Shown in pieces: positions 54,081 to 63,320 of a DNA stretch of 64,000 nucleotides; the stretch's first letter is position 1, and each line of letters starts with the position of its first letter. A program made the translations under genes and the position numbers. This DNA is from Patiria miniata (taxonomy: Eukaryota; Echinodermata; Asteroidea; Valvatida; Asterinidae), in contig NW_024037065.1 in assembly GCF_015706575.1 (NCBI RefSeq), forward strand, positions 2,666,001-2,730,000, written 5' to 3'. The notes under the pieces were generated by a model. It had not been told where the DNA came from. It ran no database searches and was given only the letters and a program-made list of their open reading frames with translations.

Positions 54081-54298
54081 CCTATTCAACAAACTGCACA
54101 TTTATTACAATTTGTTAATTTACAAACGTCAACAAAATACATTTTGCTGTTAGTAAATGATAGCAATATTCGAGTATTTACAATTTCTGGCTACTATCAT
54201 CATATCGCTTAAATTATCGTTTTAACACCTACGAATACCTTTGCTTTTGTAACAAAGTCGCAAAAGCTACAACAAAATTAAAATCGTTTTCTAATTAA

Positions 54299-54876
54299 AT
54301 GGAGGACCTAAAACTTGCTTTAACGAACGAACAAGATCACAACGCAGAACATAAAGATCGTTTGTGCGGTGTCGTAGCAGCCGGAAACTCTAGAAAGTAC
54401 TTGGAAAGGAAAATACCGTTAAAAATATCGAAGCTTTTGACAGTGAAGAACTCGAAAAGCTGTATCATCTGTACGAAACAAAATTTGGAAATGAAATTGT
54501 TCAAACGGTTGGTAAATACACTTTAAGTCTATTTTCTCGAGTGTTATCCGTTGTTACACCCGTACAAGTTTTAGGATATTACGTCAATATAGATTCTGAA
54601 GAAGAACTCACCAATGACTTGAGTTCTGATCCTATTATAAGCGCGAGTATGGCTGGTATGTTGAGCGACGTTTGTTACAAGTACGGAACTTTAATATCAC
54701 CCCTAGTTGCTACGATTATCACAACAAAACATTTGAAATTTAATAAACCTTATATAATAAATGGTAGATCAGAAAGCAGCGACAGCAACGCTTGCAGCTC
54801 AACCAGCAGAGACAGAGACGCCCCAACCGATAAAAACAACGTCATCACCGACGGTAACGAGAGTGACCAAGACTAA
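54299..54876 (+). pseudogene. conserved Polinton ORF, unknown function
   Basis: The first frame (54299-54526) begins MEDLKLALTNEQDHNAEHKD and includes LCGVVAAGNSRKYLER. After a frame change at about 54430 the protein continues in another phase with SEELEKLYHLYETKFG and later VLGYYVNIDSEEELTNDL, SDPIISASMAGMLSDVCYKYG and LVATIITTKHLKF. A Ser/Asp-rich low-complexity tail follows. The order of blocks is familiar from Polinton genomes, where the protein is virion-associated or unknown. One frameshift. It is preceded by ~290 bp of AT-rich spacer. Confidence 0.65.
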
Positions 54877-54889
54877 AAACATAAGCGAA

Positions 54890-55074
54890 CTCAGCAGGGT
54901 AAAGCTTTAGCCGAGCACAATAGACAGATGAAATTAAAATTAACAAAAATGAACGTAACATCGGACGAAGCTACGAGCTCACCAGACTACAACTCTTGGG
55001 TCATGTGGGATGCTATAGCGTCGATAATAGGAGTTGGGTTGCTGGTACTAAAAGTAAGGCAACTGCACTGGTAG
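54890..55074 (+). pseudogene. small Polinton membrane-protein ORF
   Basis: Reads QGKALAEHNRQMKLKLTKM, then SPDYNSWVMWDAIASIIGVG and LLVLKVRQLHW before TAG 55072-55074. A basic helix is followed by one hydrophobic helix, a layout seen in a small Polinton ORF at this position. There is no clear start because the preceding frame overlaps. Confidence 0.55.
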
Positions 55075-55176
55075 TACAGCCAGTGCCGGTAGTCACGCAA
55101 CCCACTACACCCAGCGCCCCCAAAACGCTAGACATGGAATAAACCAGCAATTTAAAAATTGTTATATTAAAAAACT

Positions 55177-55298
55177 ATGAGTAACTTTGACACCAACGGA
55201 ATAGCAAATATGATTTAAGACGGAGCCGTCATATCGGGTCTTTCGACGGGATACGTCATGGCAGGAAATAAACTACTCAAAATGAAAGCGCCGGATTA
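55177..55298 (+). pseudogene. small Polinton ORF, 5' part, interrupted by TIR element
   Basis: Starts MSNFDTNGIANMI, has an in-frame TAA, then DGAVISGLSTGYVMAGNKLL. The reading is cut at the TIR element (55299-58281) and continues after it in the same phase (58282-58408). The GYVMAGNKLLKM motif and the later LPGSI motif are familiar from a small Polinton gene of unknown function. Confidence 0.6.
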
Positions 55299-55621
55299 GT
55301 GTTCATTCGTTTTGAACGTACGCAAGACGGGCATTTACGTTTCAGCCAATGAAAAGCTTTGCTTGCCACGCTCCACCCACAGTTACCGCCCACCGTGACC
55401 GTCCACAGCCTTACTCTTATTATTCAAATTGTGTGCTGCTTGTATTAATCATGATAACAGTGCAAGAGGATCCCATCTCGTTGAGCGGTACAAAATTATA
55501 AATAACAAAAGAGGATCTCTTACCAATAAAGCTGTCTGGCACAATGCCTGCTGAATCTCTTTATCGAAGCAATTTGGCAAGTACATGTACATTGTACATG
55601 ATGTGTTTTGAACAAAATCTA

Positions 55622-56085
55622 GTCGGTAAAGCAAACAGAATTACGCACGTAGTTAGTTTAGTGCAGGTATATGAATTCAAACTGCAGGGAGTCCTCTCAG
55701 CATTTAAGCCTACTGTACATACTGCCTTTAGTCATGGATCCCGTGGCCACAATCATGTTCCTTTCTGTATGTTATTACTTTCTGACTTCTGTTATTGATA
55801 ATTCGTCACCGTTTTCACGAAGAGCCACATATGTCCAAATTAACAGTGCAAGAGTCGGTAAAGCAAACAGAATTACGCACGTAGTTAGTTTAGTGCAGGT
55901 ATATGAATTCAAACTGCAGGGAGTCCTCTCAGCATTTAAGCCTACTGTACATACTGCCTTTAGTCATGGATCCCGTGGCCACAATCATGTTCCTTTCTGT
56001 ATGTTATTACTTTCTGAATTCTGTTATTGATAATTCGTCACCGTTTTCACGAAGAGCCACATATGTCCAAATTACAATTTTTTCG
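55622..56085. repeat. 232-bp tandem duplication
   Basis: GTCGGTAAAGCAAACAGAAT starts at 55622 and again at 55854. Each unit runs through ATGAATTCAAACTGCAGGGA and ends with TTCGTCACCGTTTTCACGAAG, the terminus of the family-C element. The duplication therefore includes flank plus the first ~40 bp of that element. Confidence 0.9.
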
Positions 56086-56679
56086 ATTTTGATTTTTTTC
56101 AATATTTCGCATTAAAACAATGTACTTAACCATTTTGACATGTTTCTGTAAGCAAAACATCATTAATTTCTAAGTTACATAAATGTTGCAAGTGGCAGAA
56201 ATCTCGATAACTGCATTTTGCGTTTTCACAAAGAGCCACATACATTTTGGCCCTTTGAACGCGTACAAAACCCATTGCACGGAAATACGTAAAAGTAGGT
56301 CAATTGAGATTTGCGTTTTCACGAAGAGCCACATATCTTTGTTACATTTTCAGGCGCGCGGCGCCTATGGAAATACACGTTGAACAGAAAGGGTCAATAT
56401 GTCGGAAACGTGAATTTGCGTTTTCACGAAGAGCCACATATCTTTACTAATTAATTTCCACTAATTAACTGCTTTATTAAGTCTTATTACCGGGTTTATG
56501 TAAAACTTCAGCTCACGTAGAATCGTGTGATGGTTTCCTTGCTGCACAAAATTGTTGCAAAGTAGTATTTCTTGCAGTTTTAAAATATGAGAAACTTCTT
56601 TTGTGATTATCTCGAAAACACTTTACTTCAAAATCAACATAATATATATAGTATGTGGCTGTTCGTGAAAACGGTGACG
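56036..56679. mobile_element. non-autonomous TIR element, family C (CACGAAG class)
   Basis: 644 bp. The left end CGTCACCGTTTTCACGAAG is mirrored on the right by GTTCGTGAAAACGGTGACG (one mismatch in the motif). The 4-bp duplication is AATT on both sides. The motif GCGTTTTCACGAAGAGCCACATA recurs inside at about 56221 (one mismatch), 56315 and 56419. It is non-coding and nested in the TIR element of 55299-58281. Confidence 0.85.
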
Positions 56680-56830
56680 AATTGTACCCCCTTTTGTTTG
56701 TTTTTTTCTCGACGAAGAGCTGTCTTTACTTTGGAATTATTTCAACACTCTGTTTATGGGTTTTCTCTGCAGGGGCATATTTTGTTTGCCTGCACCTTTG
56801 CCAAGATTGCGCTACAATATAAACTATTAT

Positions 56831-57345
56831 GAGGGCTTACGTAGGGTACAGCATACTGTCAGTATTCAGATTAACAATACACTTGGAACATAAGGAAAGA
56901 ATAAGGCTAAGGCAGGGTACGAGCGCTACGATAGACACTATTATAAAGGCTTAAGTAGGGTACAGCATACAGTCAGTATTCAGATTAACAATACACTTGG
57001 AACGTAAGGAAAGAAAAAGGCTAAGGCAGGGTACGAGCGCTACGATAGGCACTATTCTAAAGGCTTAGGCAGGGTACAGTCAGTATTCAAATTAACAATA
57101 CACTTGGAACGTAAGGAAAGAATAAGGCTAAGGCAGGGTACGAGCGCTACAATAGAAACTATGTAGGATTCAAAAGGCTTACGTAGGGAACAGTCAGTAT
57201 TCAGATTAACAATACACTCGGAACGCAAGGAATAATAAGGCTATGGCAGGGTACGAACACTACTTAGAAGAACAATAAAAACGGTACTTAGGATTATAAA
57301 TGCTAACTCAGGGTACAGTCAGTATTCAGATTAACAAGACATATA
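56831..57345. repeat. ~115-bp minisatellite, about 4.5 units
   Basis: Units start near 56831, 56945, 57059, 57176 and 57305. Each contains GGGTACAG...GTCAGTATTCAGATTAACAA and AATAAGGCTAAGGCAGGGTA. Later units diverge. It is non-coding. Confidence 0.85.
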
Positions 57346-58070
57346 CATTGTATGCCTGTAAAAAGCTAAAGGCCACCGTCAGGTACTGTCACTCTGAAAG
57401 CAAGACGAAAGTGAGGCACGAAATGGGGAACGTTCGTCAAATGTGCCCGTGTGAATATCAATGATGAGGAGAGGGCACTTGTTTTAAATGCATATCGCCA
57501 TAAATGTATAAACAAAGAAGAGGTTTATGGAGTAAATCATAAGTTTATAGAGTAAATCAACAATGTTTAACGAAGCTGAGAAAAATGTTTGGGTCATTAC
57601 GTTTAAAAGTAACCTTAACTGAATCTCCAATAAAAAAAAAATATTTGTATGCAAACTGTTTAAAGAGTACAATGCCCTGAAACTACTAATCAACAAATTT
57701 AGCTGACCCAAGTTTCGGCAAGTCCTTCAAATTTTTATTTATAATTATTTATTTAAAATACATGTGATATAATTGATACCAAGTCTTTTATTTTGTTAAT
57801 TTCAGTTTTTATTTATCGGAGATTATACGATAGAGTTTCAAAGAAACAGACATTTGTTTGTGTTTACTTTTATTGACAGGAAAATGGTTGACAAACTTTG
57901 TCGAAAGATTTCAACATGAGTTTGAGTTGTGCACTACAGTGTCCTATACACGTATACACGTACATGTACAACATTTCCAGTGCATTTCTTCACACGTCAT
58001 ATGTCGCCTATAGGTACAACACTATACAACTCCACTTTATTGTTCCCGATCCTGCCACTTAGAATGTTGT
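57346..58070. other. non-coding inner part of the TIR element
   Basis: AT-rich sequence between the minisatellite and the right inverted repeat. No frame with a domain and no transposase remnant. Confidence 0.5.
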
Positions 58071-58281
58071 TTTGTTATGTTGATATTTGTACCGCTCAAC
58101 GACTTGGAATCCTCTTGTACTGTTATCATGATTAATACAAGCGGCGAACAATTTGAATAATACAAGTAAGGCAGAAGACGGTCTTGGTGGGCGGTAACTG
58201 TGGGTGGAGCGTGGCAAGCAAAGCTTTTCATTGGCTGAGACGTAAATGCCCGTCCTGCGTACGTTCAAAACGAATGAACAC

Positions 58282-58408
58282 TATTTAGACAAACTAAGCG
58301 TAGAAGATGCGGTTAAAAAGACGGATATTATAAGTTGAGCTCTGGCCACGCAAAATTGGTTGGTGGCCCAGAGTATACTACCGGGCAGTATAATGAAAAC
58401 GACATAAT
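58282..58408 (+). pseudogene. small Polinton ORF, 3' part after TIR element
   Basis: Continues the ORF begun at 55177 with LDKLSVEDAVKKTDIIS, an in-frame TGA, and ALATQNWLVAQSILPGSIMK. It ends near 58408 just before the next Polinton gene. Function unknown. Confidence 0.6.
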
Positions 58409-58429
58409 TTAAATAGGTTTATTAAATAA

Positions 58430-59278
58430 ATGGCTGAGGGAGGATTTGACTTTGATCCCGTTGATGATTACGGCAAAGATGATAACGACGATGATGTAGC
58501 AGAGACCAATCTGGACGACAACTTTGATACTCCTGCACCACCAATCCTCACTACCGACATAGCTGACGTTTTAGATCAAGGAAGAAGCATGGTCACTAAT
58601 GTTAGCGTTGATGAGTTCTACGAAGCTTATAACATAATATTATACAATGAATCAATACGTCCTACATACGAAACATTTCTTCTTAAAACAGATGGTTTAT
58701 TTTACAAATTTGATAAAGGTGATGTTAGGTTGACGGTTAAAAATGACCCAAACAGATTTTTGACTCTGAGGACTATAGAGTTAAATGTAAAAAAGATTGG
58801 TTTAAACGGTAGAGATTTTATTAGAAACAAATTAGGTTTTACGCATTATGAACGTAAGACACTCAGTGACGATTAAAGTCAACAATTGCGATCGATACAA
58901 CCCGAGAGTATCTCCATGACAGAAATACCCAGAGTCACCGATGAGGTAACCGAGATTATAGACAATTTAGAGCAAGACACCGGCGCTCAAACGGAACGAT
59001 TGAATTACAGAGAACTCCGGGGTTTAGATAAAACTCTTCAGACGTTGAGAGGTAATCTGGAACTTCATTTATCGCGTTTCACAGAACTAGACCGAGAGAT
59101 TGCAGCCACGAGACAAGAACTCGACGAATCGCACAGCGAAGAGGGTCGACGAGAGTTAAACGATAAATTGAGCGTCTTGAACGTTGAAAGATCCACCAGA
59201 CTAGAAGCCGCAAAAGCCAACGAACGAGGGCTCAAAAGTCAGATCGCTAGAATCAAAGAAACTATTAATAAAATATAA
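58430..59278 (+). pseudogene. Polinton ORF with acidic N terminus and coiled-coil C terminus
   Basis: The first frame (58430-58876) starts MAEGGFDFDPVDDYGKDDND (acidic), then TNVSVDEFYEAYNIILYNE and a folded-looking FLLKTDGLFYKFDKGDVRL region. It stops at TAA 58876. A second frame (58886-59278) carries TEIIDNLEQDTGAQTERLNY and a long Glu/Arg coiled coil to LKSQIARIKETINKI. I recognise the two-part architecture from other Polintons, where it is a putative virion protein. Whether one gene or two, the stop at 58876 separates the parts here. Most of the sequence is well preserved. Confidence 0.6.
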
Positions 59279-59293
59279 GGCGACGACACGACT

Positions 59294-59637
59294 ATGGCAG
59301 AAAAGATTAGAACTCTGTTTAGAGAACAAGGTGTGACCATAGTGAGTATTTTAGCCATCAGCACGATAGTGAGTAGTATCGTCGCCCGGCGTGAGAGGTG
59401 CGGGTGCCAACTCCTACACCACCACCAAAAGGCGGTATCAAAGAGTGGATTTCAAAAAATCTCGCTAATTTTGCATCTGCTCTTGAAAAACTCGGAGTGA
59501 GCGCGTTGGGTGCTCTGCCGGGTATCATAGGCAGCGTACTAAGTTGGATATTTAACGCGTTGAGTAAGTCCGTATCATGGTTGGCCGAACACGTGTGGGC
59601 TTTGTTTTTGGGTGTGGGAGCCTTGGTGTTTGCGTAA
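59294..59637 (+). pseudogene. small Polinton membrane protein, frameshifted
   Basis: The frame from 59294 reads MAEKIRTLFREQGVTIVSIL and a hydrophobic helix. After a frame change at about 59395 the phase of 59398-59637 gives PPPKGGIKEWISKNLANFAS, GALPGIIGSVLSWIFNAL and a C-terminal hydrophobic helix (VWALFLGVGALVFA). The REQGVTI start and LPGIIGS motif are typical of a small Polinton ORF with two or three membrane helices. A small indel disrupts it. Confidence 0.65.
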
Positions 59638-59745
59638 CTGCAAAAACGATGGTAGTAATAGTTGTAATTAAGTTTAAACAAAAAAATTAGCCTTACCTGC
59701 ACAAAGTTGGTAAAGCTTTTTTGTGTGTTGTGATTAGAGTGTGAC

Positions 59746-60835
59746 TTATCGCGTTGCCTCGTAAGCCAAAATACCCATACCAACGATAGCTAATATTCCT
59801 ACCGTCAACGATAATTTTAACTTTGTGAGTTTGTAGTTTCGTGGGTTCTTAGGTTAAAACTGTAGGCGAGGGTGTTGGTGCTGGTCTGGTGTCGGTGATA
59901 CAATATCCTTCGTCACAGGCTCTGGGGGTGTTGGTGGTGCGACGTCATCGGTGTCATCAAACGAATCGTCCGGTTGAGGTTGTGAGTTTAAATCTGGCAC
60001 CAAACCAGTTTTCATACTCTGGGTAGCGATTTGAAGATTGTTGTTATATTCGTCGTGCGTTCCAACTCTCAAGTTCATATCCGATGGAATTAAATACAAC
60101 CCCGGTTTCACGACAATATTTAAAGGCGTTCTGGCATACTGCAAAGAGTCTTGTTATTGATTGATACTCGTTTCCATGTCGTCTACTGCATTGATGATAT
60201 CTTCAACGATAACGTTAAATTGTCTCTGAGCGTCTAATCCGGTGCCCGGTGTTAATACACTCGTTTTTGTTTGAGCCTGCGCACTGAGTAAAGCGTACAC
60301 GTAAGATCTGATCGATTCGTTGATCTTTATGATTCCCGCGGGGGTAAACGAACTCGTGTCGGTGTAAAATCTAACCAAGCCTTTTGTACCGATTCATTTT
60401 GTTCGATGTAAATAACCGTCCAAGGAACGCAACTGCTTCCACTCTTTTTAGGACTATCTAGACCGTGGTAGCCGCCGTAAATAACGTTGGGGTTGTCGGG
60501 TAATGCTCTATCGTATTTGCCAACCGCCACAAACTTGCCCTTATTAAAGATGTACGAGGTACCCAAACCGTTAGATTTTGTGTCTCTCGTCTGTTTAAAA
60601 GACTTGTTTTGATCTTTGCCAAACAACAAACAGGTATCGGTAAATATAAATGAAAGTTAAAGATGGCCCATACGTTCTTCTTGCTCGCGTTTAAAAGATC
60701 GAATCCCATACCGCAGCCCGTAGTAGCGCAGTAGATCGCAAAATTTAACTGATTTTGATAAAACGACATGGGGTGTGATTTCCAACGATCTACATCCTCG
60801 TCCGTCTCAACGTGAGGCAATATTTGATACAAAAG
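59746..60835 (-). pseudogene. large Polinton structural-type protein (unnamed), broken
   Basis: Minus strand, convergent with the preceding genes. It starts near 60832 with MYQILPHVETDEDVDRWKSH and SFYQNQLNFAIYCATTGCG, motifs I recognise from a conserved Polinton gene. A frame change near 60640 leads to NGLGTSYIFNKGKFVAVGKY, another near 60350 leads to IRSYVYALLSAQAQTKTSVL and TGLDAQRQFN, then an in-frame TAA at 60154 and QYARTPLNIVVKPGLYLIPS. After a further TAA at 59854 the same phase continues into a hydrophobic helix (LSLTVGILAIVGMGILAYEA) and stops at 59746. It is probably a minor virion protein. Its role is not established. Confidence 0.65.
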
Positions 60836-61675
60836 TTAATCATACAATTTCTACGACATTAAATAATTAAATCTCTATAACATAAGAGTAAATAAACACA
60901 ATCAAAACAATAAAACCTTGACTCACCCAACTCTTGTGGGTTTACAATCATGGATTGATTATAAACCTGTGCCATCACCTTGTGCAATGTACCTAGCATA
61001 CATGAAAGTAATGAAAATATACATTGTAGTTTACATTTATTAACAAACTTCCCTGTAAAATCATGTATTTCACAACGCGCAGTTTCAAATAGTAAAATAA
61101 TACATGTACCGTGCGCGGTTGTCATGGATATGACCCCAAAGGTCACCAAAACTTCCCACACGTACAGCGCGCGCGTGAGCGTAATGCTGTATAGAAAGCA
61201 ACGCTACACAGTGTACAAGTACAAATCGAATACACAATCTACGTGTAAAAGTTGTCACACGCGGGTACTATGAATCAAAGTTTAGGCAACAAAAGTTATC
61301 CAAAATCAATAGAAATTGGTCTTATCCAAGATTAATATCCTGTTTCAAATACTTCTGTGATTATGTTGATAAAAGCAACATAAAAACTGGATATTTACCG
61401 GATCGTTTCTGGCTATCCTGCACTTGTTTCATGCAAAGTGCATAAGATAACTGCACTTTCTAAAACGGGCGCCCTCTTGGGCTCAGAGGTTGACACTTAA
61501 AGTCGGATTCTCACAACTTCTTTGCTTTGAATCCATACGTCCCGGGTGGATATTATCACTGTTCCCAAACTCCAGGTGAAAATGTGCATTAACATCCAAG
61601 CAAATAATCATACATATACATTGTTACTTTAAGATCACATTACTGACATCAATTATACATGACTTCGAATAGAAC
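60836..61675. other. non-coding, probable Polinton edge and flank
   Basis: No recognised gene. A Polinton terminus should lie here or beyond, but I could not match a terminal inverted repeat with the region before 44.8 kb. Confidence 0.4.
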
Positions 61676-61735
61676 CAAGACATCTGCACTAGAAAGCAGG
61701 AGGTCGTGGGTTCGAGTCCCACCCGAGTGATTTTT
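61676..61735 (+). repeat. tRNA-like 3' half (B box)
   Basis: AGGTCGTGGGTTCGAGTCCC then ACCCGAGTGA has a perfect B box and a T-arm. The acceptor-like CCCGAGTGA pairs with TCACTCGGG located downstream and not upstream, so this is not a normal tRNA gene. It is followed by the palindrome half shared with 35.5 kb and is most simply a SINE- or tRNA-derived end. Confidence 0.5.
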
Positions 61736-61856
61736 TCCAACTTTCACTCGGGAGGTAACACACTGAGTATACAGTGTTTAAAACGTCGGTGAAGGGCAAA
61801 ACCTAATTTGATTGATATCACCCCGACGCAAAATTCCATCTTATAAAAGTTAACCA
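61736..61856. repeat. palindrome-derived repeat shared with 35.4-35.6 kb
   Basis: Contains TTTCACTCGGGAGG, GAGTATACAGTGTTTAAA and GTCGGTGAAGGGCAAAACCT, then ATCACCCCGACGCAAAATTC. The first words match 35508-35575 directly and the last match 35404-35460 inverted. It is thus one arm plus flank of the same repeat. Confidence 0.7.
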
Positions 61857-62413
61857 ACTTGTATAACTTGGAAAAGGAGAAAAGACGTAACTACAGGTCA
61901 TCAATACCTTTAACCTTACACGCTTAAGGAAGAGTAATATAACTCAGTATGGTTGCTTCGTCCATATGCACATGTCCGTACATGTGCATATGGTGTTTTT
62001 CGAAACAAACAGTACACATGGATAAAGTAAATGACAATCTTCTGTCTTAAAAGATCCTTTTCATCGGAAATGGAAAGAGAAAAGCTCATTACTCATGAGC
62101 TCTTTATATGTATTTAATACAACAATAACTGCAAAATCGTTCAAAATATGTTGAATTGGTGGTCGTCAGTGTGGGTATACACGCCGTCCCTACACATAGA
62201 GTCGACACTTCTGACCAACCCACTAGACAAAAGTCTTCTTGGAATTCCAAGAAAGACTAAGGGTCATATATAAGTCACTTTCATAACAAGATTTACAATA
62301 TAACCAACATCTAATCATTTTTGTTACTTCTTAGGTACTTCTGTTGGGAAAACTTTTTGTTTCCACAATTTATATGGTATATGGCAAGAAACTCTTCATG
62401 ATACATAAACAAA
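61857..62413. other. non-coding, no gene recognised
   Basis: AT-rich with a palindromic CATATGCACATGTCCGTACA/TGTGCATATG word at about 61962-61991. Nothing else is seen. Confidence 0.4.
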
Positions 62414-63069
62414 TTAGGATCGATGCATAAGGACTGCCTCCTTGATACCTCTACAGTATTTGTCCATACCGCTTGCATTCAAGTGAACCCCATCAATCAA
62501 ATGTCCCCTACGGTTTGCCCTACGTTGACCATAGCAGTGCACCCCCTCAACATCTTCTAATTTCTTAGGGAGAGCCGCATTGAATCGTCGCACTCTACGA
62601 TTAAATGCATTTACATCAACTTGCCCTGGCCTAGACACTTTAGAGCGTTCTATTATAGTGCAAAATATCACAGAATGAGGAGCAATACCCCAAGTTCTCA
62701 AAAGCTCTGCAACACTTTGGACACCAGCGCTGATGGTGTGATACTTGGATCACAGAGGTCATTCGAACCAAGGCCAACGACTAAAGTGTCGATGGGGTCC
62801 CTCTTTAAAGCATGAAGGTAAAATCTGGGATTCGAGAAGACCCTACTATATGTTAGGCCTGGATGCCCCTCTAAGGACAGCTTGCATGTTCCGGAGAGAC
62901 AAATGAGGTCGAGCACTGACCGATGCTGCCTTTGGGCCTCCCGAGACAGTCGAGATACGAAGGAGTGACTGAACAAGAATACATGAGGTCTCTCAGGCAC
63001 ACCGCTTGCTACACGAGCTTGCATCATTAAGGCAAAATAGTAAAATTGTTTAAACAAACAAACAAACAA
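62414..63069 (-). pseudogene. SGNH-hydrolase-like domain, frameshifted
   Basis: Two overlapping minus-strand frames (62698-63069 and 62414-62701). Motifs in order are VFLFSHSFVSRL (Ser block), DTLVVGLGSNDLCDP (G-x-ND block), and LIDGVHLNASGMDKYCRGI (DxxH block near the C terminus). These are the catalytic blocks of SGNH/GDSL-type hydrolases. Such domains occur in some retrotransposon families (for example Ngaro/DIRS-like and some CR1-type elements), and this short form without a signal peptide fits a retroelement ORF. A one-base shift at about 62700 breaks it. It lies next to, but outside, the LTR tail at 63237. Confidence 0.65.
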
Positions 63070-63236
63070 CTATATGAAATTCTTTCATGCTGGTTTATAT
63101 GTACATGAAATGCATGGAGTAGGAATTGGCGAGGTACAAAGGAGGTTGACACCACGTATCGCCAAACAGACGAACTGCCCTTGTCCTCAACCACTAATCA
63201 CTACTCGACATGAACGTATCAAAAAGTGTTAAACCA

Positions 63237-63320
63237 TGTCACAAACCCGGGTCCCCCCTACCCTCTCACTCTCAATGTGTCCCCGGTCTCATCGTAACAA
63301 CGGTCAGAAAAAATCATAAA
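63237..63320 (-). mobile_element. gypsy LTR 3' tail
   Basis: Read on the minus strand it ends ACCCGGGTTTGTGACA after GATGAGACCGGGGACACATT and GAGAGTGAGAGGGTAGGGGG. It matches the last ~85 bp of the solo LTR at 48745-48831. It is joined directly to the truncated RNase H region, so the rest of pol and most of the LTR are deleted. Confidence 0.75.

Larger units (their letters stand above)
55299..58281. mobile_element. 2.98-kb TIR element inside the Polinton
   Basis: Long terminal inverted repeats of about 200 bp: left GTGTTCATTCGTTTTGAACG, right CGTTCAAAACGAATGAACAC. The arms continue through ACGTACGCA(A/G)GACGGGCATT and TACAGTTACCGCCCACC-type sequence. It is flanked by a TA duplication. Removing one TA joins the two halves of the small Polinton ORF in one phase, which supports the exact ends. 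Inside are a 232-bp tandem duplication, a family-C element and a 115-bp minisatellite. No transposase frame was recognised, so it is non-autonomous. Confidence 0.85.

Noticed and set aside
44806..60835. In-frame TAA/TGA stops outnumber frameshifts in many Polinton frames, which suggested stop-codon reassignment or readthrough.
   Set aside because: The stops fall at positions where different residues would be expected (Lys, Gln and others) and all three stop codons occur. Catalytic residues are lost too. Ordinary decay explains it better.
60859..61161. A 100-residue minus-strand frame with hydrophobic stretches just outside the Polinton.
   Set aside because: No known Polinton motif, no good start context and no conservation evidence in the window.
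61676..61735. Possible complete tRNA gene.
   Set aside because: Only the T-arm/B-box side and a 3' acceptor-like strand are present. The complementary acceptor strand is downstream, so no cloverleaf forms.
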